From: Minisyncoccota bacterium | GTDB taxonomy: Bacteria; Patescibacteriota; Minisyncoccia; UBA6257; HR35 | NCBI GenBank assembly: GCA_938048445.1 | Contig: CALIVE010000014.1 | Location: 1 to 6,745, forward strand | Direction of reading: 5' to 3' | DNA: 6,745 bases | Notes under the pieces: model-generated | Database searches by the model: none | Told to the model about the DNA's origin: nothing | What the model saw: only the letters and a program-made list of their open reading frames with translations | Part shown: positions 1 through 6,333 of the stretch, in pieces | How positions within the stretch are numbered: position 1 is the stretch's first letter | Layout: every line of letters starts with the position of its first letter | Made by a program: the position numbers and the translations under genes

Positions 1-480
1 ACAAGCTGAAACAACAGGAAAAGCTCCTGAATATTTAGCAAGACCTGCATATATTTTTGTTAATTTACCTCCACTAATTTCTACACCTGTTACTTCTATA
101 TAAGGAAGGTCAGTTAAACCTAATTTCTGTCGCCAATAATCAGTATTAATAACTTCCTCAGCTGCATTTCTAATTAATTCAGACCAACTTCCATAAGCTT
201 CCCTTACAGCTTCATCAACATTTATGTTTTGATTTATTATTCTTCCACCCGCAACTTGAAAGGTAGTAGTATTAAAATAATTATTCAAAAGCTCAACTGC
301 TTTCTCTCTAACTTTTCCTCGAAAAGCTTCGCCATCTGGATTGTCTGGTATGCGTATTCCCTTTACAGTTTTAATTCCATACCTAAAAGGATTAAAATAT
401 TGGGTTTGAGCCTCGGCAAAATTAAATAAGATTATTCCCAAAATTATTAATGGAACAGAAAATTTTAAAAAAACTTTCAT
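1..480 (-). CDS. Secreted protein of unknown family, C-terminus outside window
   Basis: The minus strand is open from an ATG at 480 to the window edge, giving 160 residues with no stop; the C-terminal part is missing. The N-terminus is a clear Sec signal peptide: MK, a hydrophobic run at residues 4-20, and a likely signal peptidase I site after FAEA (residue 24, mature protein starting QTQYF). The visible mature part is soluble, with mixed charge, a helical acidic stretch around residues 88-110 (VDEAVREAYGSW, then IRNAAEEVI) and a more beta-like stretch around 120-150. I recognise no family. The ATG lies 2 nt after the stop of the upstream double-pilin gene, so the two are almost certainly co-transcribed and perhaps translationally coupled. 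No Shine-Dalgarno is visible. Its place suggests an exported partner of the pilin-like proteins; that is inference. The gene is real because of its signal peptide, codon use and tight spacing. Confidence 0.8.
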   Translation of the reverse strand, partial: MKVFLKFSVPLIILGIILFNFAEAQTQYFNPFRYGIKTVKGIRIPDNPDGEAFRGKVREKAVELLNNYFNTTTFQVAGGRIINQNINVDEAVREAYGSWSELIRNAAEEVINTDYWRQKLGLTDLPYIEVTGVEISGGKLTKIYAGLAKYSGAFPVVSAC

Positions 481-482
481 TT

Positions 483-1136
483 TTAATGGGTCAAACTAAA
501 TTCAATTGCTCTAACCAAAGAATAAGCTAAAATTGTAATAATTCCTCCAATCAATGCCCAAGTTACATAATTCCATCCCTCACGATCTCCTGGTTTTGTG
601 TATAATTTAATTCCTCCATAAATTATAAAACCTATTGCCAAAAGTAAAGAAACTGTATAAATAATAGCTAAAATTTTCATCCCAAGCCACAAAAGGCACT
701 GTCCGAACAAACCAGCAGGTATTCCTTTGCCTCTTAAGACTCCTAAAATATCAACACCAACACAACCTAATTTACCTGGAGTAAATTGAAGTTGTTGCGC
801 ATAAGCAAAGTTTATTAAAAATAATCCAATAATTCCAGTGGCTACTACATTTTCAATGAATTTAACTAAAGCCCAAGAAATTAATGCTAAAGCTAATCCT
901 AAGGATCCCCAAATCAATCTTGATTTTACTTCTTCCGCTTTTTTAGGATCAGTAATTAATAAAATTCCTGCCCAAATAAACATTATTACTGCTAAAGCAC
1001 CACTAAACCAAGTTAATAATTTTAAAATAACACCAAAAACTGAAAGGAGACAGGAAACAAAATCCGTGCAAACAATTGGAACAGGAAACAGTTTACGACT
1101 TAACAACCCCCACTCCGGATTAAACGGATAATTCAT
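483..1136 (-). CDS. Double TrbC/VirB2-like (T4SS-type) pilin protein with internal signal-like segment
   Basis: A 217-residue membrane protein made of two similar units. Unit 1 (about residues 20-98) has a Cys pair (C23, C29), a long hydrophobic helix (about 27-62), a short charged loop (DPKKAEEVKSR) and a second helix (about 74-94). It aligns with the C-terminal 60 residues of the neighbouring 119-aa pilin with a one-residue gap (SWALVKFIENVV against SWAIVQFISNFV). Unit 2 (about 114-217) repeats the plan: Cys pair (C125, C147), helix about 148-178, charged loop (KPGDREGWN), helix about 190-210. Between them, residues 99-113 form a hydrophobic run ending FAYA-QQ, like a signal peptide with its cleavage site. 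Unit 1 has no signal peptide of its own. The layout looks like a fusion of two adjacent pilin genes. The ATG at 1136 is the only ordinary start after an upstream in-frame stop; no Shine-Dalgarno is visible. It follows the 119-aa gene by 33 nt. The pilin family call is by architecture, not by search. Confidence 0.75.
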   Translation of the reverse strand: MNYPFNPEWGLLSRKLFPVPIVCTDFVSCLLSVFGVILKLLTWFSGALAVIMFIWAGILLITDPKKAEEVKSRLIWGSLGLALALISWALVKFIENVVATGIIGLFLINFAYAQQLQFTPGKLGCVGVDILGVLRGKGIPAGLFGQCLLWLGMKILAIIYTVSLLLAIGFIIYGGIKLYTKPGDREGWNYVTWALIGGIITILAYSLVRAIEFSLTH

Positions 1137-1169
1137 AAACCGAAAATAAATGCAAAATTATTTTGATTT

Positions 1170-1529
1170 TTAAAATTGAGCTTGTTGGACAAAATTACTT
1201 ATAAATTGAACTATAGCCCAGGAGAGCAAAGCAATTACTAACCCTACAGCCCCAAAAATTAATCTATTTTTACCTTCATCAATTTTAGCTTGAATTATAA
1301 CCTGAATTCCACCATAAATGATATAAAGAACAGCAAAGGCACCAGCCAAATACATTAATATTGTAAAAACCCATCTAAAAATAGTTAATAATACCTGAGT
1401 TACACCTCCTGATAAAATTGGAGAGGTTTCAGGTATTTGCTCGATAGGCCATCTCTCGCCAGCTTGACCAAACACAAAGAAAGGTAAAACTAATAATAAG
1501 AGGGTTATTGTTGCAATTAATTTATTCAT
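1170..1529 (-). CDS. TrbC/VirB2-like (T4SS-type) pilin protein
   Basis: A 119-residue small membrane protein with the layout of TrbC/VirB2-type pilins. It has a signal peptide (residues 1-21, cleavage likely after FVFG before QAGERW), a short polar stretch (about 22-42), a first transmembrane helix (about 45-73, ending YIIYGGI), a charged cytoplasm-type loop (AKIDEGKNR, 81-89) and a second helix (about 90-111). Such two-helix pilins are inserted in the inner membrane and, in type IV secretion systems, assemble into a conjugative pilus; similar small proteins are frequent in Patescibacteria genomes, where their role is not settled. No ATPase, VirB4 or coupling protein is visible here. It is the first gene of a three-gene minus-strand operon. 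The start is supported by the signal peptide; the AT-only sequence before the ATG has no Shine-Dalgarno. It has no cysteines, unlike both units of the next gene. Confidence 0.75.
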   Translation of the reverse strand: MNKLIATITLLLLVLPFFVFGQAGERWPIEQIPETSPILSGGVTQVLLTIFRWVFTILMYLAGAFAVLYIIYGGIQVIIQAKIDEGKNRLIFGAVGLVIALLSWAIVQFISNFVQQAQF

Positions 1530-1563
1530 TTTTATTTTTTTTAATTAATTTTTAATCCGACCT

Positions 1564-1592
1564 ATTATGTAATATCTAACATTTTAACACAA
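1564..1592 (-). promoter_or_regulatory. Candidate sigma70-type promoter for the pilin operon
   Basis: On the minus strand TTGTGT (1592-1587) and CATAAT (1569-1564) are separated by 17 bp. The -10 matches consensus at 5 of 6 positions; the -35 matches only TTG. Transcription would start near 1557, leaving a leader of roughly 28 nt before the ATG at 1529. In DNA this AT-rich such matches also arise by chance, so position and spacing carry most of the weight. Confidence 0.4.
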
Positions 1593-1615
1593 AATTTTTA
1601 AAAGATTTAAAAAAG

Positions 1616-1624
1616 TGTGGATAA
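1616..1624 (-). other. Exact consensus DnaA-box 9-mer
   Basis: The minus strand reads TTATCCACA, the classical high-affinity DnaA-binding 9-mer. It lies in the comM/pilin divergent region, 7 bp upstream of the comM -10 hexamer, where a bound protein would overlap RNA polymerase. It is the only such site I found in the window, so it does not suggest an origin. It could be a DnaA-responsive operator or chance. Confidence 0.3.
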
Positions 1625-1631
1625 CTTTTAG

Positions 1632-1643
1632 TATAATTTTTAA
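1632..1643 (+). promoter_or_regulatory. -10 element giving a leaderless comM mRNA
   Basis: A perfect TATAAT occupies 1632-1637, and the comM ATG begins 6 nt later at 1644. Bacterial transcription normally starts 6-8 nt after the -10, so the transcript would begin at or next to the ATG, leaving no room for a ribosome binding site. No good -35 is seen at 16-18 bp spacing (the sequence there is A-rich). The same TATAAT-N6-start spacing recurs at the GalT-like gene. Confidence 0.6.
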
Positions 1644-3146
1644 ATGTTTTCAAAGGTTTATTCTGCTATTTTAGATGGTTTAGAAGGAAGAATTGTTGAA
1701 ATTGAGGCAGGTCTAATACCTGGCTTAAGTTCATTTTCTATTGTTGGTCTTCCAGATAAAGCCATTCAAGAATCAAAAGAAAGAATTACTTTAGCTTTAA
1801 AAAGCATAAATGCTAAACCTCCTTTAAAATTCAATCGTAAAACAATAATTAATTTAGCTCCTGCGGATATTAAAAAAGAGGGAGCAATTTTAGATTTAGG
1901 AATAGCTCTAAGTTTTCTAATAGCTTCAAAACAGGTTAAAAATCTAAAAAAGAAAATCTTATTATTAGGAGAACTTTCCCTTGATGGAAGATTAAGAAAA
2001 ATAAAAGGAGCCTTACCAATTGTTTTAAGCTTATACAAATACTTTGATGAAGTTTATTTACCATTAGAAAATTTACCAGAAATTAGATATTTAAAAGTTG
2101 ATAATTTATATTTATTCGAATCTTTAAAGGAGGTTGTTGAACATTTAGAAGGAATCAAATTAAAAGAAAAATTTCAATATGAAGAATTTGATGAAAGTAA
2201 TCTAAACTTTGAAGATTTAGAATTTATAAAAATTTCTGATTATCTTTTAAGAGCAATAATTATTGCAGCTGGAGGAAGGCATAATTTGATTTTGTATGGA
2301 CCACCAGGAACAGGTAAAACTTTAATTGCTAAAAATATTGTTAATCTTTTACCGAATTTAACTTATGAAGAATCCTTAGAAGTTACAAGTATTTATAGTG
2401 CTGCTGGTAAATTAAAAGAAAATTTTATTGTAAGACCACCATTTAGAAATCCTCATCACTCTTCTTCACCAGTTTCAATTTTAGGTGGAGGCCAAACACC
2501 AAAACCAGGAGAAATTACTTTAGCCCATCGAGGAGTTTTATTTTTAGATGAAATGCCTGAATTTAGAAGAGATGTTCTTGAAGGTTTAAGAGAACCTCTG
2601 GAAAATGGAGAATTAACAATTGCTCGAAGTAATAAAACAATTAAATTCCCTGCAAAATTTATGTTAATTGGAGCTTATAATCCTTGCCCTTGTGGATTTT
2701 TTGGAGATCCTGAAAAAGAATGTTCTTGTACTATCAATGAAATTAAAAGGTATTTTAAAAAATTATCTGGTCCAATAATGGATAGGATTGATATGAGATT
2801 AAATGTTCCAAGAATTAAAGGTGAAGAAGTTTTTAAGATCGAAAAAAGAGACTTTCAAGAAATAAAAGAGCTAATTGCTGATTTAAAAAATAAACAATTT
2901 AAAAGACAAAATAAATTTAATAATGAATTGAATATTAAAGAAATTAAACAAGTTTGTAAGCTAAAATTTGAAGCCGAAAAATTGCTTGAAAAATCAATTG
3001 ACTCCTTGAAATTATCGTTAAGAGCTGTTCACAAAATTATAAAAGTTGCAAGAACAATAGCTGATTTAGAAAACAAAGATTTAATTGAAAGCCAACATAT
3101 TGCTGAAGCTTTACAATATCGTCTTATTGAAACTGCTGATTTATAA
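1644..3146 (+). CDS. comM: ComM / YifB family AAA+ ATPase (Mg-chelatase-like)
   Basis: A full-length 500-residue ComM (family about 500-510). In transformable bacteria ComM is a hexameric helicase that drives branch migration of incoming single-stranded DNA during recombination. The N-terminal ChlI/Lon-like fold (about 1-165) starts with the family signature MFSKVYSAILDGL and SIVGLPDKA, which fixes the start. The AAA+ core has Walker A GPPGTGKT (219-226), Walker B VLFLDE (298-303), sensor 1 N346 and the likely arginine finger R381 in MDRID. The C-terminal domain (about 405-497) holds the sensor-2 region SLRAVHKIIKVAR. Cysteines C348, C350, C360 and C362 around NPCPCG look able to bind metal, as in many ComM proteins. 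It begins a plus-strand operon, 7 nt before pgk, from a probably leaderless promoter. Pilin-like genes lie divergently upstream. Many bacteria keep this gene without known competence, so the exact role here is inferred. Confidence 0.95.
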   Translation: MFSKVYSAILDGLEGRIVEIEAGLIPGLSSFSIVGLPDKAIQESKERITLALKSINAKPPLKFNRKTIINLAPADIKKEGAILDLGIALSFLIASKQVKNLKKKILLLGELSLDGRLRKIKGALPIVLSLYKYFDEVYLPLENLPEIRYLKVDNLYLFESLKEVVEHLEGIKLKEKFQYEEFDESNLNFEDLEFIKISDYLLRAIIIAAGGRHNLILYGPPGTGKTLIAKNIVNLLPNLTYEESLEVTSIYSAAGKLKENFIVRPPFRNPHHSSSPVSILGGGQTPKPGEITLAHRGVLFLDEMPEFRRDVLEGLREPLENGELTIARSNKTIKFPAKFMLIGAYNPCPCGFFGDPEKECSCTINEIKRYFKKLSGPIMDRIDMRLNVPRIKGEEVFKIEKRDFQEIKELIADLKNKQFKRQNKFNNELNIKEIKQVCKLKFEAEKLLEKSIDSLKLSLRAVHKIIKVARTIADLENKDLIESQHIAEALQYRLIETADL

Positions 3147-3153
3147 TTAAGTT

Positions 3154-4281
3154 ATGATTAAGTTGCATGAAAGTTCTTTATTAAGGAAGAATAAGAATAA
3201 AATAAAAGGCAAAAGGGTTTTAGTAAGAGTTGATTACAATGTTGAAATAAAAAATGGCAAAGTTTTAGATAGTTATCGAATAAAAGAAAGTTTAAAAACT
3301 ATAAATTTTTTAAAGAAAAATGGAGCTAAACAGATAATTTTGATAACACATTTTGGTAGGCCACAAAATCGCGAGAAAAAATTTTCTACTCTTAATCTTT
3401 TACCAATCTTAAAAAGATTTATTAGGGATATAAATTATTTTGACTGGAAACCTGGTAAATTTTTACCGGATAAAAAAATTTTTCTTTTGGAAAATATAAG
3501 ATTTTTTAAAGAAGAAGAAAAAGATGATTACAAATTTGCTCAAAAATTAAGTAAATTGGGTGATATTTTTATTAATGAGGCATTTTCTGTAAGTCATCGC
3601 AAACACGCTTCACTTCATCAAATTTCTAAGATTTTACCAACATATTTTGGATTTAATTTTGAAAAAGAAATAAAAAATCTAAATTTAGTTTTTGATTACT
3701 TTAAGAAAAATAAAAAGGTAGGAATTGTTATTGGAGGAATAAAATTTGAAACTAAAATTGAATTAATAAAAAATTTCCTCAAAAGAGCTGAAATAATAAT
3801 CTTGGTTGGAGGATTAGCAAATACATTTTTAAAAGGAAAAGGATTTGAAATAGGTAATTCTTTATATGATAAAGAATATTTAAAGTTTGTAAAAGATATT
3901 CATACCCCAAAAATCTTATTACCATTTGATTTCCTTACCAATAAAAACCATAAATATTTAGGTGAGATTCAAAAAGATGAAACTATTTATGATATTGGCA
4001 AAGAAAGTATTGATATATTTTTAGAGGAATTAAAGAAAATGGATTTAGTTGTTTGGAATGGTCCCTTAGGTAAAATTGAAGAAAAAAAATTTAGAGAAGG
4101 GTCTCTTTACTTTGCTAAAGGTTTATTAAAAATGAAAAATAAAAAAATAGTCGGAGGAGGTGAGACTTTATTTATTGCTAATGAGATTTTAAAAAATGAT
4201 AAAAATACATTTATTTCTACTGGTGGAGGTGCGATGCTTTATTATTTAGCTCATGAAAGTTTACCTATTTTTAAGAAATGA
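3154..4281 (+). CDS. pgk: Phosphoglycerate kinase
   Basis: A cytoplasmic glycolytic enzyme that interconverts 1,3-bisphosphoglycerate plus ADP with 3-phosphoglycerate plus ATP. Its 375 residues are slightly short for the family (about 390-400) but cover both domains. Substrate-side signatures: RVDYNV (25-30; D27, N29), R42, THFGRP (65-70), ENIRF (113-117; R116) and NEAFSVSHRKHAS (141-153; R149). Nucleotide-side signatures: GGIKFETKI (194-202) with K197 and K201 at the conserved 4-residue spacing, WNGPLGKIE (301-309; N302, E309), GGGET (334-338) and STGGGA (355-360). The usual Asp of the GGGD motif is Glu337 and the GGAK motif reads GGIK; both are conservative. The ATG follows comM by 7 nt with no Shine-Dalgarno, and the TGA stop overlaps the next gene as ATGA. 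It is the only TGA-terminated intact gene here. Confidence 0.97.
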   Translation: MIKLHESSLLRKNKNKIKGKRVLVRVDYNVEIKNGKVLDSYRIKESLKTINFLKKNGAKQIILITHFGRPQNREKKFSTLNLLPILKRFIRDINYFDWKPGKFLPDKKIFLLENIRFFKEEEKDDYKFAQKLSKLGDIFINEAFSVSHRKHASLHQISKILPTYFGFNFEKEIKNLNLVFDYFKKNKKVGIVIGGIKFETKIELIKNFLKRAEIIILVGGLANTFLKGKGFEIGNSLYDKEYLKFVKDIHTPKILLPFDFLTNKNHKYLGEIQKDETIYDIGKESIDIFLEELKKMDLVVWNGPLGKIEEKKFREGSLYFAKGLLKMKNKKIVGGGETLFIANEILKNDKNTFISTGGGAMLYYLAHESLPIFKK

Positions 4282-5084
4282 TTGAGATATTAAGTTATCA
4301 ATTTTTACAAAATGCAATTTTTTCAGTTATTATTTTAGGTGTAATTTTGCCAATTTTAGGAATATTTATTACTATTAAAAGAATAACTTTTATTGCTGAT
4401 GCCTTTTCTCATACTGCTTTTTTAGGAGTAGCTTTAAGTTATCTTTTTGGATTTAACAGTCTTTTAATTACTTTTTTATGGCTTTTTTTATGCATCATCT
4501 TAATTTCTTGGGCTAAAAAAAGAGCTGATTTTACTTATGACCTTTTAATAATGTTAGTTTCAATTTTAGGTATTGCTGGTGGAATTTTGATTTTTTCCCT
4601 TCTTCCTTTATCAAAAAATCTTATTACCGGTTTCTTTTTTGGAAATATTCTTTTGATTTCCAAGGAAGACCTTTTGATTTCTCTTTTGCTCTTCATAATT
4701 TTTATTATTTTGTTTAAGCTTTATTGGAAAGAATTACTTCTGACTTTTATTAATGAAGATTTGGCTTATTCTGAAAATATCAAAGTTAATTTAATAAATT
4801 TTGCTTTCTTAGTTATTCTTTCTTTAAGTATTGTGATAAGTATAAAAATGTTGGGAGTGCTTTTGGTAAGTGCTTTAATGCTTATTCCTGTAGCTATATC
4901 CAAAATAATTTCTAATAGTTTTAAATCTTTACTGATAACTTCTATTTTTTGGTCAGAATTATTTTCGATTTCTGGCCTCTTAATTTCTTATTTTTTAGAC
5001 CTTCCGCCTGGGCCAACAATTGCTGTTTTAGGAACTTTAATTTTAATAATAGTTTTGACAATGAAAAAATTTTTGGTAAAATAA
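4278..5084 (+). CDS. ABC-3 family metal-ion transporter permease (ZnuB/MntB/TroC-like)
   Basis: A 268-residue integral membrane protein of about eight helices, the usual size for permeases of zinc, manganese or iron ABC importers. Family signatures are all present: GIFITIKRITFIADAFSHTAFLG (28-50) with the DAFSH core, the LITGFFFGNIL stretch (115-125), a cytoplasmic segment ending AYSENIKV (163-170), the conserved helix IKMLGVLLVSALMLIPVA (189-206) and LDLPPGPTIAVLG (240-252). The metal cannot be read from the permease alone. A working importer needs an ATPase and a solute-binding protein; neither lies in this window, so they must be encoded elsewhere or the system is incomplete. The ATG overlaps the pgk stop by 4 nt (ATGA), implying translational coupling. 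No Shine-Dalgarno is visible. Confidence 0.9.
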   Translation: MIEILSYQFLQNAIFSVIILGVILPILGIFITIKRITFIADAFSHTAFLGVALSYLFGFNSLLITFLWLFLCIILISWAKKRADFTYDLLIMLVSILGIAGGILIFSLLPLSKNLITGFFFGNILLISKEDLLISLLLFIIFIILFKLYWKELLLTFINEDLAYSENIKVNLINFAFLVILSLSIVISIKMLGVLLVSALMLIPVAISKIISNSFKSLLITSIFWSELFSISGLLISYFLDLPPGPTIAVLGTLILIIVLTMKKFLVK

Positions 5085-5090
5085 TTTTTA

Positions 5091-5363
5091 ATGGATCAAT
5101 ACAAACAAATTACAAAAATTTTAGTTTGGATTGTAGTCATCAGCACTGGAGCTTATTTTATTCTTTTGCCAGTAAGTTTTACAAGACCAAATCCTGAAAG
5201 AGTTTCTCCACAAAAAATCAATTTACAAGCAAACCCTTATTCAATTTTTGGAACAAGCGTACCTGTTGAAGTTCAAGAAATAAATCCAAACATAACAGAA
5301 ATAGGAACCAATGCAACTCCAACCTTAGAATTACCTAAACCTTTAATGCAACTCGGAGAATAG
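5091..5363 (+). CDS. Small membrane-anchored protein of unknown function
   Basis: A 90-residue protein I do not recognise. Residues 8-29 (from TKILVW to LLPVS) form one hydrophobic helix preceded by K5 and K9, fitting an uncleaved N-terminal anchor or signal-anchor. Residues 30-90 are polar and proline-rich (TRPNPERVSP; later NATPTLELPKP), with no cysteine, and look unstructured and extracytoplasmic. It sits 6 nt after the permease stop, so it is the last gene of the comM-pgk-permease operon. A periplasmic accessory for the permease is possible but nothing in the sequence shows it. Its last 21 bp overlap the 3' end of the convergent GalT-like gene. It is preferred to the overlapping frame at 4949-5197 because that one runs through the conserved permease C-terminus. 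Confidence 0.65.
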   Translation: MDQYKQITKILVWIVVISTGAYFILLPVSFTRPNPERVSPQKINLQANPYSIFGTSVPVEVQEINPNITEIGTNATPTLELPKPLMQLGE

Positions 5364-6311
5364 TTTTTCTGCAAATTCTAAAATATCAAAGCCAACAACC
5401 GAGAATGCATAAATTTCTAAAGAGCCAATATCAGAATTTATTTTCGAAATTTCACCTCTATCAACAATAAAACCTATTTTCAAAAAATCAGAATCACAAA
5501 TTAAAAGATTGAAGTTATTGCTAATTTTACAATAAAGGTTTAATAATTCTGAAATATCGGTTAAATTTTTTTCTAAATCTTTAAAAAGAAATATCAATTC
5601 ATAATCTTTAAAAGGAGTTAAATTAATAATAATTTTTATTTCATTTAATTTTTTAGCTAAACCTAATTTGGAATGAATTTCAAATAAATCCTCAAGGTAA
5701 TCTGAATTAAATTGATTTTTATATTCTATAGTTCTTTTGAAAAGAAAATCTATTTTTGCAGGAAGAGTATCAAAGGCAAAAATTTGCAGGTGGGGATGTT
5801 CAATGCTTGCTCCAGCACGAAAACCATTATTCCAAATCAAAACATTACATTTTTTTTGTTTCTTTTTAAACCATAAGAGGGAAAGTTCTAATGCTTTTTC
5901 AATATCCTCTTTTGATAAATTTTCTTTATTATGTTCTTTAAAAATAATTAGAGAATGGTCTAAGGATATTTTTGCTAAATTTGAGGCTGAAATTGCTTTT
6001 TCATTTCCCAATCTGCCAAGATCATCAAAAGGTGTTTCCTCTAATGGATTGCAAAATGGGTCATAAAAATCTATTTTTTCTTCTTTTAATGGCTCTTTTC
6101 TTTTAGCTCTTTGAATATTAAAATGGGTTTCTTGATCCAATATTTTATTTTTAAAGATATAGATAGTTTGAAATTCCTTATCTTTGTAAGTTTCTTTTAT
6201 CTTTTCTGGAAAAAATTGTTGAGCTTTTTCTATTTTAAACTCATAAATTCTATCAAATTTTACTTTATCTTCCTGCGAAAGAGAATTTATCAAATTAATT
6301 AATTTTTCCAT
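5343..6311 (-). CDS. GalT-like HIT-superfamily nucleotidyltransferase
   Basis: A 322-residue protein counted from the ATG at 6311. The active-site motif is NNGFRAGASIEHPHLQIFA (161-179), containing H-P-H-x-Q as in galactose-1-phosphate uridylyltransferases. H174 would be the histidine that becomes uridylylated and Q176 the partner glutamine. Upstream, SASNLAKISLDHSLIIFKEH (108-127) matches the GalT strand and histidine (H119) before the motif. DPFCNPLEETPF (84-95) resembles the remnant of the GalT zinc site, with one Cys (C87) instead of the Cys-x2-Cys of E. coli GalT. The likely chemistry is nucleotidyl transfer between a nucleotide sugar and a sugar phosphate; the substrate is uncertain, and an ADP/ATP-type transferase is possible. 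A TTG at 6341 would add 10 residues, but it lies upstream of the TATAAT at 6323-6318, so the ATG is preferred. It is convergent with the 90-aa gene and divergent from the HEPN remnant. Confidence 0.75.
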   Translation of the reverse strand: MEKLINLINSLSQEDKVKFDRIYEFKIEKAQQFFPEKIKETYKDKEFQTIYIFKNKILDQETHFNIQRAKRKEPLKEEKIDFYDPFCNPLEETPFDDLGRLGNEKAISASNLAKISLDHSLIIFKEHNKENLSKEDIEKALELSLLWFKKKQKKCNVLIWNNGFRAGASIEHPHLQIFAFDTLPAKIDFLFKRTIEYKNQFNSDYLEDLFEIHSKLGLAKKLNEIKIIINLTPFKDYELIFLFKDLEKNLTDISELLNLYCKISNNFNLLICDSDFLKIGFIVDRGEISKINSDIGSLEIYAFSVVGFDILEFAEKLFSELH

Positions 6312-6317
6312 CAAAAA

Positions 6318-6327
6318 ATTATATAAT
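6318..6327. promoter_or_regulatory. Palindromic -10 element, symmetric bidirectional promoter
   Basis: ATTATATAAT is a perfect 10-bp palindrome that reads TATAAT on both strands (plus 6322-6327, minus 6323-6318). On each side exactly 6 nt separate the hexamer from a start codon: ATG at 6311 for the GalT-like gene and GTG at 6334 for the HEPN remnant. Both transcripts would be leaderless. No convincing -35 is seen in either direction. The spacing on the GalT side equals that at comM, which raises confidence that it is functional. Confidence 0.55.
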
Positions 6328-6333
6328 ATTGAT

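Noticed and set aside
229..429. Plus-strand 66-codon open frame
   Set aside because: It lies opposite the secreted-protein gene, which has a signal peptide and stays open to the window edge.
838..1131. Plus-strand open frame of 97 codons
   Set aside because: It is antisense to the double-pilin gene, whose membrane helices and similarity to its neighbour are clear. The translation has no recognisable features.
1530..1643. Possible replication origin because of a DnaA box in AT-rich DNA
   Set aside because: There is only one box, no array of boxes, and no dnaA, dnaN or other origin-linked gene nearby.
1766..2038. Minus-strand open frame inside comM
   Set aside because: It is opposite the conserved ComM N-terminal domain and is a shadow of it.
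4279..4293. TGA read as glycine (Gracilibacteria/Absconditabacteria code)
   Set aside because: No intact gene has an internal TGA, and glycines are encoded by ordinary GGN codons. The pgk TGA sits in a classic ATGA stop-start overlap, so it acts as a stop.
5737..6302. Plus-strand open frames opposite the GalT-like gene
   Set aside because: They are antisense to a frame that carries the HPHLQ active site; their translations look like shadow coding.
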